NCBI RefSeq assembly: GCF_943734655.1
Contig: NC_071354.1
Span: forward strand, 161,531,142-161,595,141
Length of the DNA stretch: 64,000 bases
Direction of reading: 5' to 3'
DNA from: Sabethes cyaneus
Taxonomy: Eukaryota > Arthropoda > Insecta > Diptera > Culicidae
Shown here: piece by piece, positions 33,185 to 43,904 of the stretch
How the letters are laid out: each line of letters begins with the position of its first letter
Numbering within the stretch: the stretch's first letter is position 1
Program-made: the position numbers and the translations under genes
The notes under the pieces: model-generated
Databases searched by the model: none
The model's input: only the letters and a program-made list of their open reading frames with translations
What the model was told of the DNA's origin: nothing

Positions 33185-34230
33185 TGGAAACAAGCAGTTT
33201 TCAAAAAAGTTGCTGTCGAGTATTTTTAATTTGATCTCAAAGCAATTTAAAGTTGTAAAACAACTAGCTGACCTTTTTATCGAGCAGTTAAATTTCCCCA
33301 AAACAATCGACGATCAGTTGCCACAAGTGAACATCTACAAACAATGAGTTCAGTTAGGGATTGCAATATAAGAAAAACCTCCCCGACTACCGCTCCGCAA
33401 GGATTGTTACGATTTTCGAAGACCTCTACCTTCGGACTACGTGAATTCGTAGCAGATTCATCCAGCAGCAATTTTGCATAATTTATTATACACCATTTGT
33501 GAAATATGTGAGGACGAAAGAGGCATTTTTCTCCCAGCGGAGAGTTTATGCCAATGTGCTGAGAAGAGACCTGAGCTACCCGAGCGTTTCCTTCGGACTT
33601 CCTCACGGCACCCAACCACCCGAGCTCGGGGGTGGCATGAAGCATATTCGGCAAACACGGATCCATCATATATCATACAGCTGGCCTAACCAGCCAGCTT
33701 ATTCTGGCGTACACTCATCTGCCGGGGATTTTTCAGGGGGTTGAGTTGCAAAGATGCACGGTACGTGTAACGAAATCGAAAACATTAAAATCCTTTCCCT
33801 GCCGGAATCGCCCATGGTGGGACGAAAGTTTCGGAGTTAGGTATAGGTTAAAACATCCGGTGCAGTCAGCATCCGTGACTGTCTTGTACAATAGCGACAC
33901 AATCGGTCTTCTGTGACAGCCTGCCGCCGCTGTACACATCACTTGAGAGTTCTGCCGCCACCGAAGGAGATGAGAAATAGGTCGTACAGAAGCATGGATT
34001 CTGCGTTCCAAATGTCTACGCTAGGCTCTTTTTCGCTGATGATGGAGTTTTCTTCCTGCTTTGTGTCAGTTAATGGTAGTCAGCGGGATGGCTTAAACCG
34101 AACTTTCCAGCATGTTAACGTTTTGAATTTTTGATAGTGAGCAGCTAGGTTTTGCGGAAAAAATCTCCAATCTTAGGTACCGTGCAGAGCTTCATTCTCC
34201 AAACGGTGCAGGAAGATGGTTAGTATCTCT
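33185..34230. other. Unassigned ORF-bearing stretch
   Basis: ORFs of 70-130 codons overlap on both strands (for example 33277-33669 minus, 33733-34011 minus). The first ~150 bases probably continue the jockey-like copy. A plus-strand 'NRPWWDES' near 33800 vaguely resembles non-LTR linker sequence. No firm call is possible. Confidence 0.3.
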
Positions 34231-34234
34231 GAGG

Positions 34235-35070
34235 TGGACGTAGTGGATGAAATACTGCTGAGAAAGAATTTTACTTGCCTGCATAACTCTTTCATTCCGC
34301 AAAGTTTGTGTTTTTTTTTGTTCGCCTAGCAATGGAGAGGAGCCTAGAGGAGTGATTGATTATGCTGCCTGGTACGTTACATCGCCTCTCTAGTTACGCA
34401 GTTTAATAGTTTCTGGTGCGGGTACATGTGTCTAATATGAAATTAAACGTGCTGGAAACATTCTAAAATGGTAGGGTCAGTGTTGAGAGGTAATTTAACC
34501 CGAAATGGAAAGTGCACCGCACAATGTACCGAGGCCAAACTATGAGTAGTCCATTATGTTGTAAACAATACCACTATCGGTACCGAACGGTGTTTGGGTT
34601 GATATATATTTTCAGTTGAAAATTATTGCATCACGATAACATGATAGGTATATTGCTAGCGTTGGAAACATGTAAAATTAACCATTACTCGTGTGCTTAG
34701 GTTGGGTAACACTAGAGTATATCGTTTAGTTGGCTCCTTATTAGGGGTAAAACTGAATACTGTGCCTGCGGTTTGTCTCGAAAATTGCCATATTTGTTCT
34801 TTCTGGAACGCTGAGAAAACTTTTTTGCACAAAAATTACAAAAATATGTTCGGTTCAAGCTATAAAGTTCGAGAAATTCGAAAAATATCCATTCGAGTAA
34901 ATTTTAAAAAATCACCGTATGCGGTAGAGGACGAAATGGTAGAGGACTTATTTATTTCAACGCACCAAAGCAAAAATTTGTGGTGAAACTAAAGAGATCA
35001 AAAGTATTATAAATTTGACGTGCATTTATTAGGATTTTGTAAGTCAAATAAATGGTTGTAACAAATAAAC
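34235..35070. other. No recognised gene
   Basis: A 97-codon ORF (34693-34986) has no recognised domain. Sequence is AT-rich. Confidence 0.35.
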
Positions 35071-35077
35071 AAATAAA

Positions 35078-35185
35078 CTGGTTCTACATCCGAAAACTGA
35101 ATTATTATGACGACCGGATCTAAAGCCCGTGAAAGACATCTGGGGAGTCATTGTGGAACAGATATATACTAATAAGGAGCAATAT
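35078..35185 (+). mobile_element. Tc1-type transposase C-terminal scrap
   Basis: The frame starting at 35111 reads 'RPDLKPVKDIWGVIVEQIYT'. This is a recognisable but mutated version of the Tc1 'SPDLNPIENLWG' block, and the third catalytic Glu has become Lys or Asp. The upstream residues run into a stop. No other part of the transposase is visible. Confidence 0.65.
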
Positions 35186-35224
35186 ATTTAACAGCACTAA
35201 TAAGGTGAAGATGGCCATTTCAGA

Positions 35225-35460
35225 AACTCGACTTTAGATTAAAGTTGAGACTGGATTGAGATAGGAATTATTTTGAAATTAGAACTCAAATTTTACTAGA
35301 AATAAAACACTTGAAATCAAAGTTTGAACTTGATTGAAAATTGAAATTAAATTAGATTTGAAATTCGACTTAAAAGCGGATGCACAAGTGGACTTAAAAC
35401 TAGACATTGGATATGATAACTTGAATTAGGACACGGACACGAAATTAGTGCGATGTTCTA
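35225..35460 (+). repeat. Degenerate 12 bp repeat array (array 1)
   Basis: Imperfect tandem copies of a theme like GAAATTRGACTT / AAAATTGGACTT fill this stretch (for example 'TTGAAATTAGAACTCAAATT', 'GAAATTCGACTTAAAAGC'). Confidence 0.65.
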
Positions 35461-35464
35461 CTTC

Positions 35465-36035
35465 AAATTAGGATTGACATATTTCGTCTTACTCTCTCTC
35501 TCTCACGTTTTATACTTTCTGTTTTTTTCTCGCTTTTTATAAAAAGCTTTAGTTATATAGTTAGTTATATTGCTTGTTTTTCGCACCTATGTCGGGAAAG
35601 TAGATGAAGCAATCCAGCACCCTATTTACAAAGCTTTTTCTTTCAGTATATTTTTTTCTGAAAATACATAAAATTTACTACATTTACTACTACTATTTAA
35701 CGTCATTTTTATAAAATAAGTAGTTTTCGAGATAGCGTTTAAAAAAAAGTCTTATTTCTAAATACGCCCTTTTTAAAAGTTACTCTTGACGAAAAAATAT
35801 GTTTCATGGAAAATGAATCCATGCGTGGTTCAATATATTAGCAAAATTTCGAAATCAAAAATAGTCGAGACAAACCGTTTTATTAGTTGAGCTGAAATTG
35901 CTCTATAACAATATAATAACAAATTTTGATATAATAACAAAACTTGTAATAATTCTGACTGCCTCATTATTTTGTCTGATCAAAAATATAACAAATTCTG
36001 TTATTTATATCTAATTGAGATATTTTTTTGCTATC
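35465..36035. other. AT-rich spacer, nothing recognised
   Basis: No gene or repeat identified beyond a short (CT)n run near 35491. Confidence 0.4.
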
Positions 36036-36039
36036 TTTT

Positions 36040-37436
36040 TGTTATAATCATTTACTCGGGTAGCCATCTTACCACTTTTCGTTCCGTTTTTCTTCTTTTA
36101 TGTACCATTTCCATGGTATTTGCTGTCATTTTTATACTTTTTCCATCTGTTTATCTTCTTTTTTCTACTTTCCCGGTGCTTTTTGGTTTACTGATACGTT
36201 TTTCTTCGTTTCCAGTTTTACTTTTTGTCATTTTAAGTTCTAATTTTCTTCTTGTTTTTCACTCATTTTTTGTTGTTGTCCTTGGCGTTTTCCATTTATT
36301 TCTATCATTTTTTTCTAACCTTTTTGCCTTCATCTGATCTGTTTTTCCTCTTTCAGATACCCTATTTTTTCTTTTCTGTCACGCTTATTCTGTTTCTGGT
36401 TTCTTTTTTTCGCAACGATTTCCTATTTAATGTCCCATTTTTCGACTTTTTCTCTCTCTAGTTTTATAGTTTTTTTAGTCAGTTATTCCTGTTTTTTTCT
36501 TTTTTTTCAGTACCATTTTTCCATCCCACTTCCATGTTTGTGTTGTGTTGTGACAAGCGCATCTTTCTTCACTTACATCTCGTTTGACCCATCGTTCCCG
36601 ATTTCCTCTTGGTTTCTATTGTTCTCCGTTCCGTTTTGCATTTCTTGTCATGTTTTTCTTAGTTTCCTTCTTCATTTACCCACGTTTTCTGTCACGTTTT
36701 TTGTGTCCCGTCTATTTGGCTTATTTCCCATCTTTTCTTTCTTGTTTTTCCTTTTTTCTGCTCGTTTTTTCCCTTTCCGCTCGTTTGCTGACACGTTTTC
36801 GTTTTTTTAATCGTAATTTCCATCTTGTTTTTCTTTTTCCTGTTCGGGTTTTCCTCTTTTTTGTTCCATTATGAGGCCCGTTTTTCTTTTTTGCTAGTAT
36901 CATTTTTTTGTTTTCTGTTCTGTTAACTCCTTTACTATTTTATTGTTTTCGTCTGTTCCGTTCTTCTTTTATTATGTCCTGGTTTTCCTTCTTTTTTTGT
37001 CACGTCGTTTTTTATTTTGTCCCGTTTGTCTTCCATTTTCCTCTTTTTTTGTCTTCGTTTCCCAATTTTCCTCCTTATCTATCCTTTTTCATCTTTTGTC
37101 CCGTTTTTCTTAGTTTTTTGTGCTGTTTGCCCACATTTTCTTCGTTTTCTTTATCATTTGTCCTTATTTTCTCACGTTTTACTTCTTTTCTTTCCCGTGT
37201 TCCCTCTTTTTCTGTTCACTCCCCGTTTTTCCTTATTTTCTCCCGTTTTCTTCTTTACAATTTTTTCTCTTTTAACGTCCCGTTTTACTTCCCATTGTGT
37301 CTTGATTTTTTTCGCGTTTTTCTTTTTTTCATGCTGTTTTTTCTTCTCTCGCTTGTGTTTTTACTCTTTTTACGTTTGTCCAGTTTTGTGGTTTCCCCGC
37401 GTTTTTTCCTTTTTTTTGCCATGAGCAGCAATTAAA
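36040..37436 (+). repeat. ~1.4 kb pyrimidine-rich (T/C on plus strand) tract
   Basis: The plus strand is dominated by T with C, built from loose repeats of a theme like 'CGTTTTTCTTCTTTTTTGTC'. Purines are mostly isolated G or A. Long Phe/Ser-rich plus-strand ORFs (36430-36810, 36908-37435) and a Lys-rich minus ORF (36721-36903) follow from this bias and are not genes. The tract resembles a degenerate minisatellite with a unit of roughly 25 bases, by eye. Confidence 0.8.
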
Positions 37437-38651
37437 GTTTTTTTACATTCCTCTAGTGGTTTTTATACCCAATTTCATAAAACCGCTGTAAAACTGTGAG
37501 CTCCGCTAGAACCTTCTGATAGCCGCTTTAAAACTTCTTCCCATTCTGCAGAAGGTTCTTATAACCTCTTAACGAGTCAAACCATAAGCTCAAGTAGGTT
37601 TATTACGCTTTGTTGAAAGCAGCAATTAAACCGATTATGCATTTCGCTACTTGACGGTAAACGCCATAATCTAAAGAAGCTTTGTGCTTTGTTCGACAAA
37701 GCTATAAAGTCTCATTTTTTGTTTCATGAAGTAGGAAGTTTAAGGGAGATTTTTAGTGTTAAATGTCCCAGCTTTTAAACGAAAGGAACAATATTGAGCT
37801 AGCTAGCCTGCTTTTTGTATTAAGCTAATTCGAGGCAAATAGAACCGAAAACTAAACATGTTGAATAACCCTATAACGATTTAGATTTCACCATGTGCGT
37901 AGAAGGATTTTTTTCGTCAAATGTAATCCTCTATCACCCTCTGAAAAATTTGCACTAAGCTATTTAACACCCTGTATAATAGATTTTCTGCAGTTTCCCT
38001 AGTTGTGCAGCATATACGCATTAAATTTTATCGTGCCTAGTGGAATGATAAGCGGCCAAAATTAATGCGCCATCAAAACTGTGCAATTTTTAAAAACTAG
38101 TTGTTTAAACAAAATAAACAATAATCGAATATGGCCAATCTTAGTTTCTAGCAAAATTATTCTAATTGCATTCCGATTACTTCTTTACTGCAACTTACTT
38201 TGATGAATGACTCTGTTTGTTTTGATTAATTGTGGTTGGTGACCAAAAGAAAAATGCTAGTAGACGGCAATAAAAAATCGCATGAAAAATGATTTCGTTG
38301 TTGAATTCTAATATTCTTCATCAAAAGCATTGCCTTGGGATTAAACGTCTTTCAAAGACTTGACCCTTCTTCATCCACAGACTTCCCAGCCGGCCATTAG
38401 AGTACAGTACAACTTTGATTATCGCGCCATATTGTATTGCAAGACACCACTTATAGTTAGTAAATAAGAGATGTGTCGCAGCCAAACAGTTTTATCGTGT
38501 TAATATAAGCAACTATAATAAATTTGGTTTATTAGCATTATTATTAGGGTTTTATGACTAGCTATTAGTAGTTTTTGACTAATATCATCTTGGCATTGCG
38601 CAACACCATGATAAAACCAGATAATGATAATGATAAAATTGTCACATGGGA
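37420..38651. mobile_element. CCCAAG-terminal DNA element (copy B), inverse to copy A
   Basis: Colinear with the reverse complement of 11324-12484: 'CCAATTTCATAAAACCGCTG', 'AAGCTCAAGTAG.....TACGCTTTG.TGAAAGCAGCAAT' and 'TTGGCATTGCGCAACACCATG' all match in order. The right end, reverse-complemented, starts 'TCCCATGTGACAATTTTATC'. The left end is worn. A SINE fragment is inserted at about 38330-38430. Confidence 0.7.
38330..38435 (-). mobile_element. tRNA-derived SINE copy 5 (3' part)
   Basis: The reverse complement reads 'TTGTACTGTACTCTAATGGC', 'CGGCTGGGAAGTCTGTGGAT', 'GAAGAAGGGTCAAGTCTTTG' and 'GACGTTTAATCCCAAGGC'. The tRNA-like head is missing (5' truncated). Confidence 0.7.
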
Positions 38652-38754
38652 CAGACTATCACTAGAATCATGACACATAAATTCTTGAATTAGGGAAATA
38701 TTCAGGAAAACCGTGTTTTTCGACCATAACTCAGGAAAAACAAAATTTCACATG

Positions 38755-38885
38755 ACGTTGAACTCAAAATCAAAGTTTAAATTAGACTTGACAATGGACA
38801 TGAAATTGGCCTTAAAATTGAATTTAAAGTAGGAAATAAAATTGGATTTAAAGTTGGTTACAAATTGGATTCAAATTGTATTTTG
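38755..38885 (+). repeat. Degenerate 12 bp repeat array (array 2)
   Basis: The same theme as 35225-35460, for example 'TTAAATTAGACTTGACAATG', 'GAAATTGGCCTTAAAATTGA'. Confidence 0.65.
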
Positions 38886-39104
38886 GGGCGAAACAACCAC
38901 TGGTTGAAAGCCCAAATAAAAAAAAGTTCATAAATAAATAAATTCAAATTGTACAGTCAGTCCATAATCATGGGTCACACACAATTATGGGTCATTTTGA
39001 CTTTTACTGCCAATTATTGCATGAATGTTATACTAAATGACTGACAAAATTGTTACTCATAAGTGGCACTAATAATTTGTTCAATTATTAGGTGAAATTT
39101 GAAC

Positions 39105-39315
39105 GTAAATTTGCAGCAAAAGCTAAAATGTGGACTAACTGTTGGGATTGAACTTAAAACTAGACTCCAAAATGGACTTAAAATCAGTGTTGAAATTGAG
39201 CATAAAATTAGAATTGAATTAAAAGTCGAAATTAAGCTTAAATTAGCCTTGGAACAAAACTTGAAATATAATTTATAACTGGACTTAAAATTGAATTTGA
39301 AACTGGAACTATTTA
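39105..39315 (+). repeat. Degenerate 12 bp repeat array (array 3)
   Basis: Theme copies such as 'GACTTAAAATCAGTGTTGAA' and 'GAACTGGACTTAAAATTGAA'-like blocks. Separated from array 2 by ~220 bp of unrelated AT-rich sequence. Confidence 0.6.
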
Positions 39316-39319
39316 TTTT

Positions 39320-42300
39320 TACGCAACCAATTTACTTATCGCATACCGTAAACGCACCCAATTCTGCGCATGGTTCCTAATTCTGTGTGTCGCATATTTT
39401 CCTTAAAATTCATAGCACTCTCAAATGTGTTTCAAGATAAAAATTTGCAGGAATTTAGAAGTTTTAAATTAAATGTGGGGTGCGCAAAATTAGGTGCGTG
39501 TGGCATCTTTTAATAAAAAAAACTGTGGACTTCTAGGTTACACAAATTATTCTATTTTGTATCGTGTGCCACAACCTGGGCACGCGATTGCTCATAGAGT
39601 CTGATAGTACATTTGCTAGGCAAAACACAAAAATTTTGTTTTTTACAGTACCTGTTTTGGAGATGCTTTTTCCAATAATGCATTATGCATAACTGTTTTT
39701 CGGTCATATGAACAAATATTTTTTCATAACTCACGTTTTAATACCGCATGAGATCTGCACTTGGAAAGTAAAAACTGAAAATGGTCCAATATTTCAACAA
39801 TTTAAAGCAGCCAATGAACATCGACAGGCAGTAACATTACATTTCCGCTGGCAACAAGCACTGAGTGCATAGTGCTAACAATTTAAGCTTCGCCAATATC
39901 AACCAATTAGTGAAACACGCAACAACCGGCCATGGCATGCATGGTGGAGACTGGAAATTGCCTGAATTCTTCTAATTATTCGCATCTGCATCAATTAGCT
40001 GTCCCCCAGCATATACATACATAGTTTTAGGCCAAATTGTGCGAATTGTTGCTGGTTATATTTAGTTACATTACACGTACATTTTAATGACCACCACTCA
40101 GCGCGCCACGTTGGTTGGGATGTGAAGTTTGTCGAGCAGTTGGTAGCTTTTGATGGAATTAAGCTTGAAACTCAATTATCCCCCTACACACACCCACACT
40201 TACTCTCTATCTCTCACACATAGTCACAGACACTTATGCCGGTAGTACATACATAATAACAATTTTATGAGGCGATATAAAAGTTAGTCTTACTGGTGCT
40301 TCTGCTTCTGTTTTTTGCTGATTGCTACAAATTTTGGCCGACTTTTAGTGTGCAGGTGGTTGATATGGGAAATATGTTCGAATGCAGCAGGAGCAGCTGC
40401 AGGAGACGGGGTATGAAGAAGGTATATGAATTTTTCAGGGAGATTATTAGAGAGACTCAGCAGACGTCGGGCACGAGGGCGAAAAGTTTGTCGTCGGATG
40501 TGCTGTACGTGTTCTTCCGATGTTTCCGGTAGAATTAGTTAACTTCTGCAGCTACATACAGATTTGGGCAAAGGGTAATTGGTCAAATTGCAGAATATCT
40601 AACAAATTAGCATTTTAAGTAGAATCAATGCCACACCTTCAGCTAGTTGCTTACAATAACAATAAAAACTGTACTCGAGTTCAAATGAAGGACTCGGTAA
40701 CACTTTAAACGTGTTAGTTTAAAATGACACGAATGGACATATGATGAATGCTGTAAATTTAGTAACATGAAGGTGTCAGTAAATTGGCCAATCAGAATGG
40801 TGAACACAAGTGAGCTGGAATTATAGCCGCCAAGATACACGGGCCTTGACAAAGACCCATTATTACGCTCGTGTCAATCAATCATGCTTCGTCGAACTCC
40901 GATGGAGGCGTATAATTGATTCGTTCATTTTCGAAATTGCGTAAGCTATGGTTGTGGGCTTATTAGGTAGCATATCATCAGAGCAAATTGAGGCTTTGTT
41001 TAAATATTTTTGACAGTTGCGAATGGTTCACGAAGCGTAAATGATGGTCTTAAAATTAATGTTCGGTTGGTAATGTTTACACGTTGTACTATAGTTGATA
41101 CATAATGTTATTACTGGCGAATCAAATTGTCGTTAGATACTTAGTTATTTCAAGACGTATTTCATGTCACTAATTTATCTTATTTGTAGCATCCATTTAA
41201 AATTAAATACAACTTTGATTTGACAGCAGGGAACATTCAATATTTGAAAACAGTTTGTCCGAAAAATGAATGAAACTTCATAAAACGGATTATATTTTCT
41301 GCTAGGGAAAATTAGCAAAACTTTTTGTTTTTCCTTTGTTGAGGACATTGGACCACTGCGACCAGTTCTTTGAACTATTGTGGTGAAGTAAAACATTTAA
41401 CTTTATAGCAACTTATTTCTTAGTAAAGTTGATACTTGATTAAGAAACCTAATTTTCAAAACCTTTCAACCTGTTTAAACTTTGGATGTAAAAAACTTAA
41501 ATTTTCAAAAACTAAAACCCATTAACAGCAAACTTGCGTATACATTTATACAAGCAGTGTTTGGAAATCTCATATTTAATTTTTGCTTTACGCTTGATTT
41601 GACACAACATACTGCTAACATACGACTAACACGACTGCCATGCACTCTCTTGATACTCATTTGTATACAGCTTGTTTTTTTCATTGGGCCCGAATACTTT
41701 ACTCTTTCCTTGTATTACGTGTGTGTTATTTCGAAGACTATAGAACAGGATTAGTACACCCAGGGTACTACGCGGGTTGTATATGTGCCAATATTGCCAT
41801 CACAACCACACTGATATCATTGCATGACATCGTACATCAACATCACACGTATATATTCTTTCAGATGCTTGCGATTACTAACACTTATAGACAGTAGTAA
41901 CTCCCTTAGGACTAGAGATAGCGTTAGTAGTATCGCCCTTGCATTGCATATGCGAACCTTCTACTATGCCCAGTCTTGAGTTTTGTAGTCTTCGGTTATT
42001 TCCTCTATGTATAAGTGACCATAATAAGAATATTATAGGATTGTTATGAATCTAATGCACATTTTTCATTCTTATGATCCTAGCAGAAAATAAAACGAAC
42101 AAATGCTCATTTTGCATTGTTTTATGATAAGTATTAACATAACAATAGTTTGAAATTTCGGTTGCGCTGTACTTTATGTTATGAGTTTAGGCACCTTAAG
42201 ATAATTAGTCTTGTGATAAAACCACAGAAAACAGATTAACAGGGTCGAAGAAAGTAATCGATTTTTTGTGTGTAAAATCTACCGGTTTGCCACTTACAGT

Positions 42301-42440
42301 TCGAGGGGTGCTCCATCGTAGGATGACTCGTTGATTACATAAAAACTTTTTACACACTTCTCGTCAATTACCTGGTAGTCTGTTCTCTGTGATATAACAT
42401 GCATTCTAATGTTTAAAGCATTACCTCAACATACCAAAGC
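39320..42440. other. 3.1 kb without a recognised gene
   Basis: Appears largely unique. A 78-codon plus ORF (40296-40532) includes a polypyrimidine tract and CAG at 40348-40350, followed by an Arg/Ser/Cys-rich peptide; an exon is possible but unsupported. Hydrophobic ORFs at 41482-41754 and 41640-41897 have no recognised family. Sequence around 39840-40290 is less repetitive and could hold regulatory elements. Confidence 0.3.
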
Positions 42441-42444
42441 AAAC

Positions 42445-42558
42445 TTCCCTAATAACATACTTGTTATAAAACTGTTATATAACTGAATGTTATATAACTA
42501 ATTTGGGTCATTAATAAGTTGTTATAACTAAAAGTACCGTAAGTATGCTACTTGGGAA
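42445..42558. mobile_element. ~114 bp palindromic MITE
   Basis: The left end is TTCCCTAATAACATACTTGT. The right end, reverse-complemented, is TTCCCAAGTAGCATACTTAC. The interior repeats 'GTTATATAACT' (palindromic). The CCCAAGTA start recalls the CCCAAG family at 11324/14981, but the rest differs. Confidence 0.65.
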
Positions 42559-42559
42559 A

Positions 42560-42930
42560 GCACATAACATTGAATCAATATCATGTTTCTCTAGGTGAGT
42601 GAACCCCGGTGTATATTGTCTCTAAAGTGTGTGCATTATTCAGTTTGTCAACATTGTCGATGATTCACAAATTCTGTTTTGGGAAAATCGCCACCCAAGC
42701 AGGTCAACAATATAGGTTCATTTAGTTAAAGCAACCGGATTACGACTGAAATTAGTCATATTTGGGATACCGCAACAACTTTGTACCAACCGTGCTAGTA
42801 GGGCAGAGAATACTATTTGCAAACGTTTTGGTGTTCTTTGCCAGACCAGATAAGCCATTTTATCGTCTACTCGGCATAAATAGAAATACCGCTATAAGAA
42901 ATATGATTTTAACAACTGCGACAACCAACA
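42560..42930. other. No recognised feature
   Basis: One 71-codon ORF without motifs. Confidence 0.4.
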
Positions 42931-42934
42931 GGGC

Positions 42935-43845
42935 AGTTCCGAATTTAACCGATCATTGTCAAATCCGTCTTGTCTAGTCTAGACACACAAGTTTGTCAAA
43001 AACAGCAACCTTCTGTCTTATCATGGTCATGAGATATCATCATCATAATCTAATTTGACCACGTACACCACCTAGTGAGACAGTTTAGAACTTTGTTATA
43101 TATTATTGAATGCGTTTTGTTCGAATAAACAACTTTGTAGAACACAGTAAGGGGCCATCCATATGCCACGTGGACAGCTTAGAGGGGGGTGGGGTGCGTG
43201 AATGTCCACGCTTGTCCACGGAAGGGGGGGAGGGGGTATAGAAAATGTCTACGTGGACAAGCGACATTTTTTGCAATAAATTGAACTTTTATTTGTGCCT
43301 TCTTCAAGCGAAGATCAAGCTGGAACAGGCTTTCCTGTAGTCCATCATTTATTTGCAGTGGACAAGATCAGCATGGATAGAAGAGCTAGATCTAGATAAC
43401 ATGCCTAGTTTAGCTTGCGATGTCGACACTTGTCCACGGAGGGGGAGGGGGGTGTTGAAAACTGGCATTTTTGTGTCCACGTGGTATCTGAATGCCCCCT
43501 AATATTCTATCTCGTCTCGACTCTGAGATATTAAAAAATCAATATGCTCGTTATAAGCAGCATCTATCGTATCAGTTCCGAATTTTGTTGTTCGCAGTCG
43601 GATGTATCTCGTCTAGATAAACAACTTTGCCAAAGACACTAACCTTCTATCTCTTCACAGTCCCGAGATGTTAAAGATTTTAGTAATCGAGATTCTAGAA
43701 TCATTTAATTTGTTCGCCATTTGCGCCATCTAGCGGATCATTTCTCAAACTTAATTGTTCGTTTCCGGATGTGTCTTAACTAGATAAACAAGTTTGTCGA
43801 AAATCGCAATCTTATATCTCATGCCAGTCCTAAGATATAGGCAGT
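42935..43845 (+). repeat. ~180 bp tandem repeat split by a MITE
   Basis: Units share 'GTCTAGATAAACAACTTTGC', '.AACCTTCTATCTC...A.AGTCC.GAGAT' and 'CGCCATCTAGCGGATCATTT'. Partial units are seen at 42950-43140, and others at about 43580 and 43760. The 349 bp MITE (43151-43499) lies within the array. Similar repeats with 'GCGCCACCTAGCGG' are, from memory, frequent in mosquito genomes. Confidence 0.6.
43151..43499. mobile_element. 349 bp MITE with TAA target duplication
   Basis: The left end is GGGGCCATCCATATGCCACG. The right end, reverse-complemented, is GGGGGCATTCAGATACCACG, followed in both by TGGACA. TAA flanks the element (43148-43150, 43500-43502). G-rich blocks 'GTCCACGGA.GGGGG' occur in both halves. 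Non-coding, Harbinger-like by its target duplication. Confidence 0.8.
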
Positions 43846-43904
43846 ATTATACGCCGCTTACTAACCGCTTACGTAACTTTTTTTAGTGCGACCACTCTAG
43901 GGTT

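Noticed and set aside
33733..34011. Minus ORF and plus 'NRPWWDES' as a non-LTR linker
   Set aside because: A single short similarity without flanking endonuclease or RT motifs in either strand.
35972..37435. Phe/Ser-rich ORFs of 69-175 codons
   Set aside because: They arise from the pyrimidine-rich tract; three plus frames are open in turn with the same composition and no domain.
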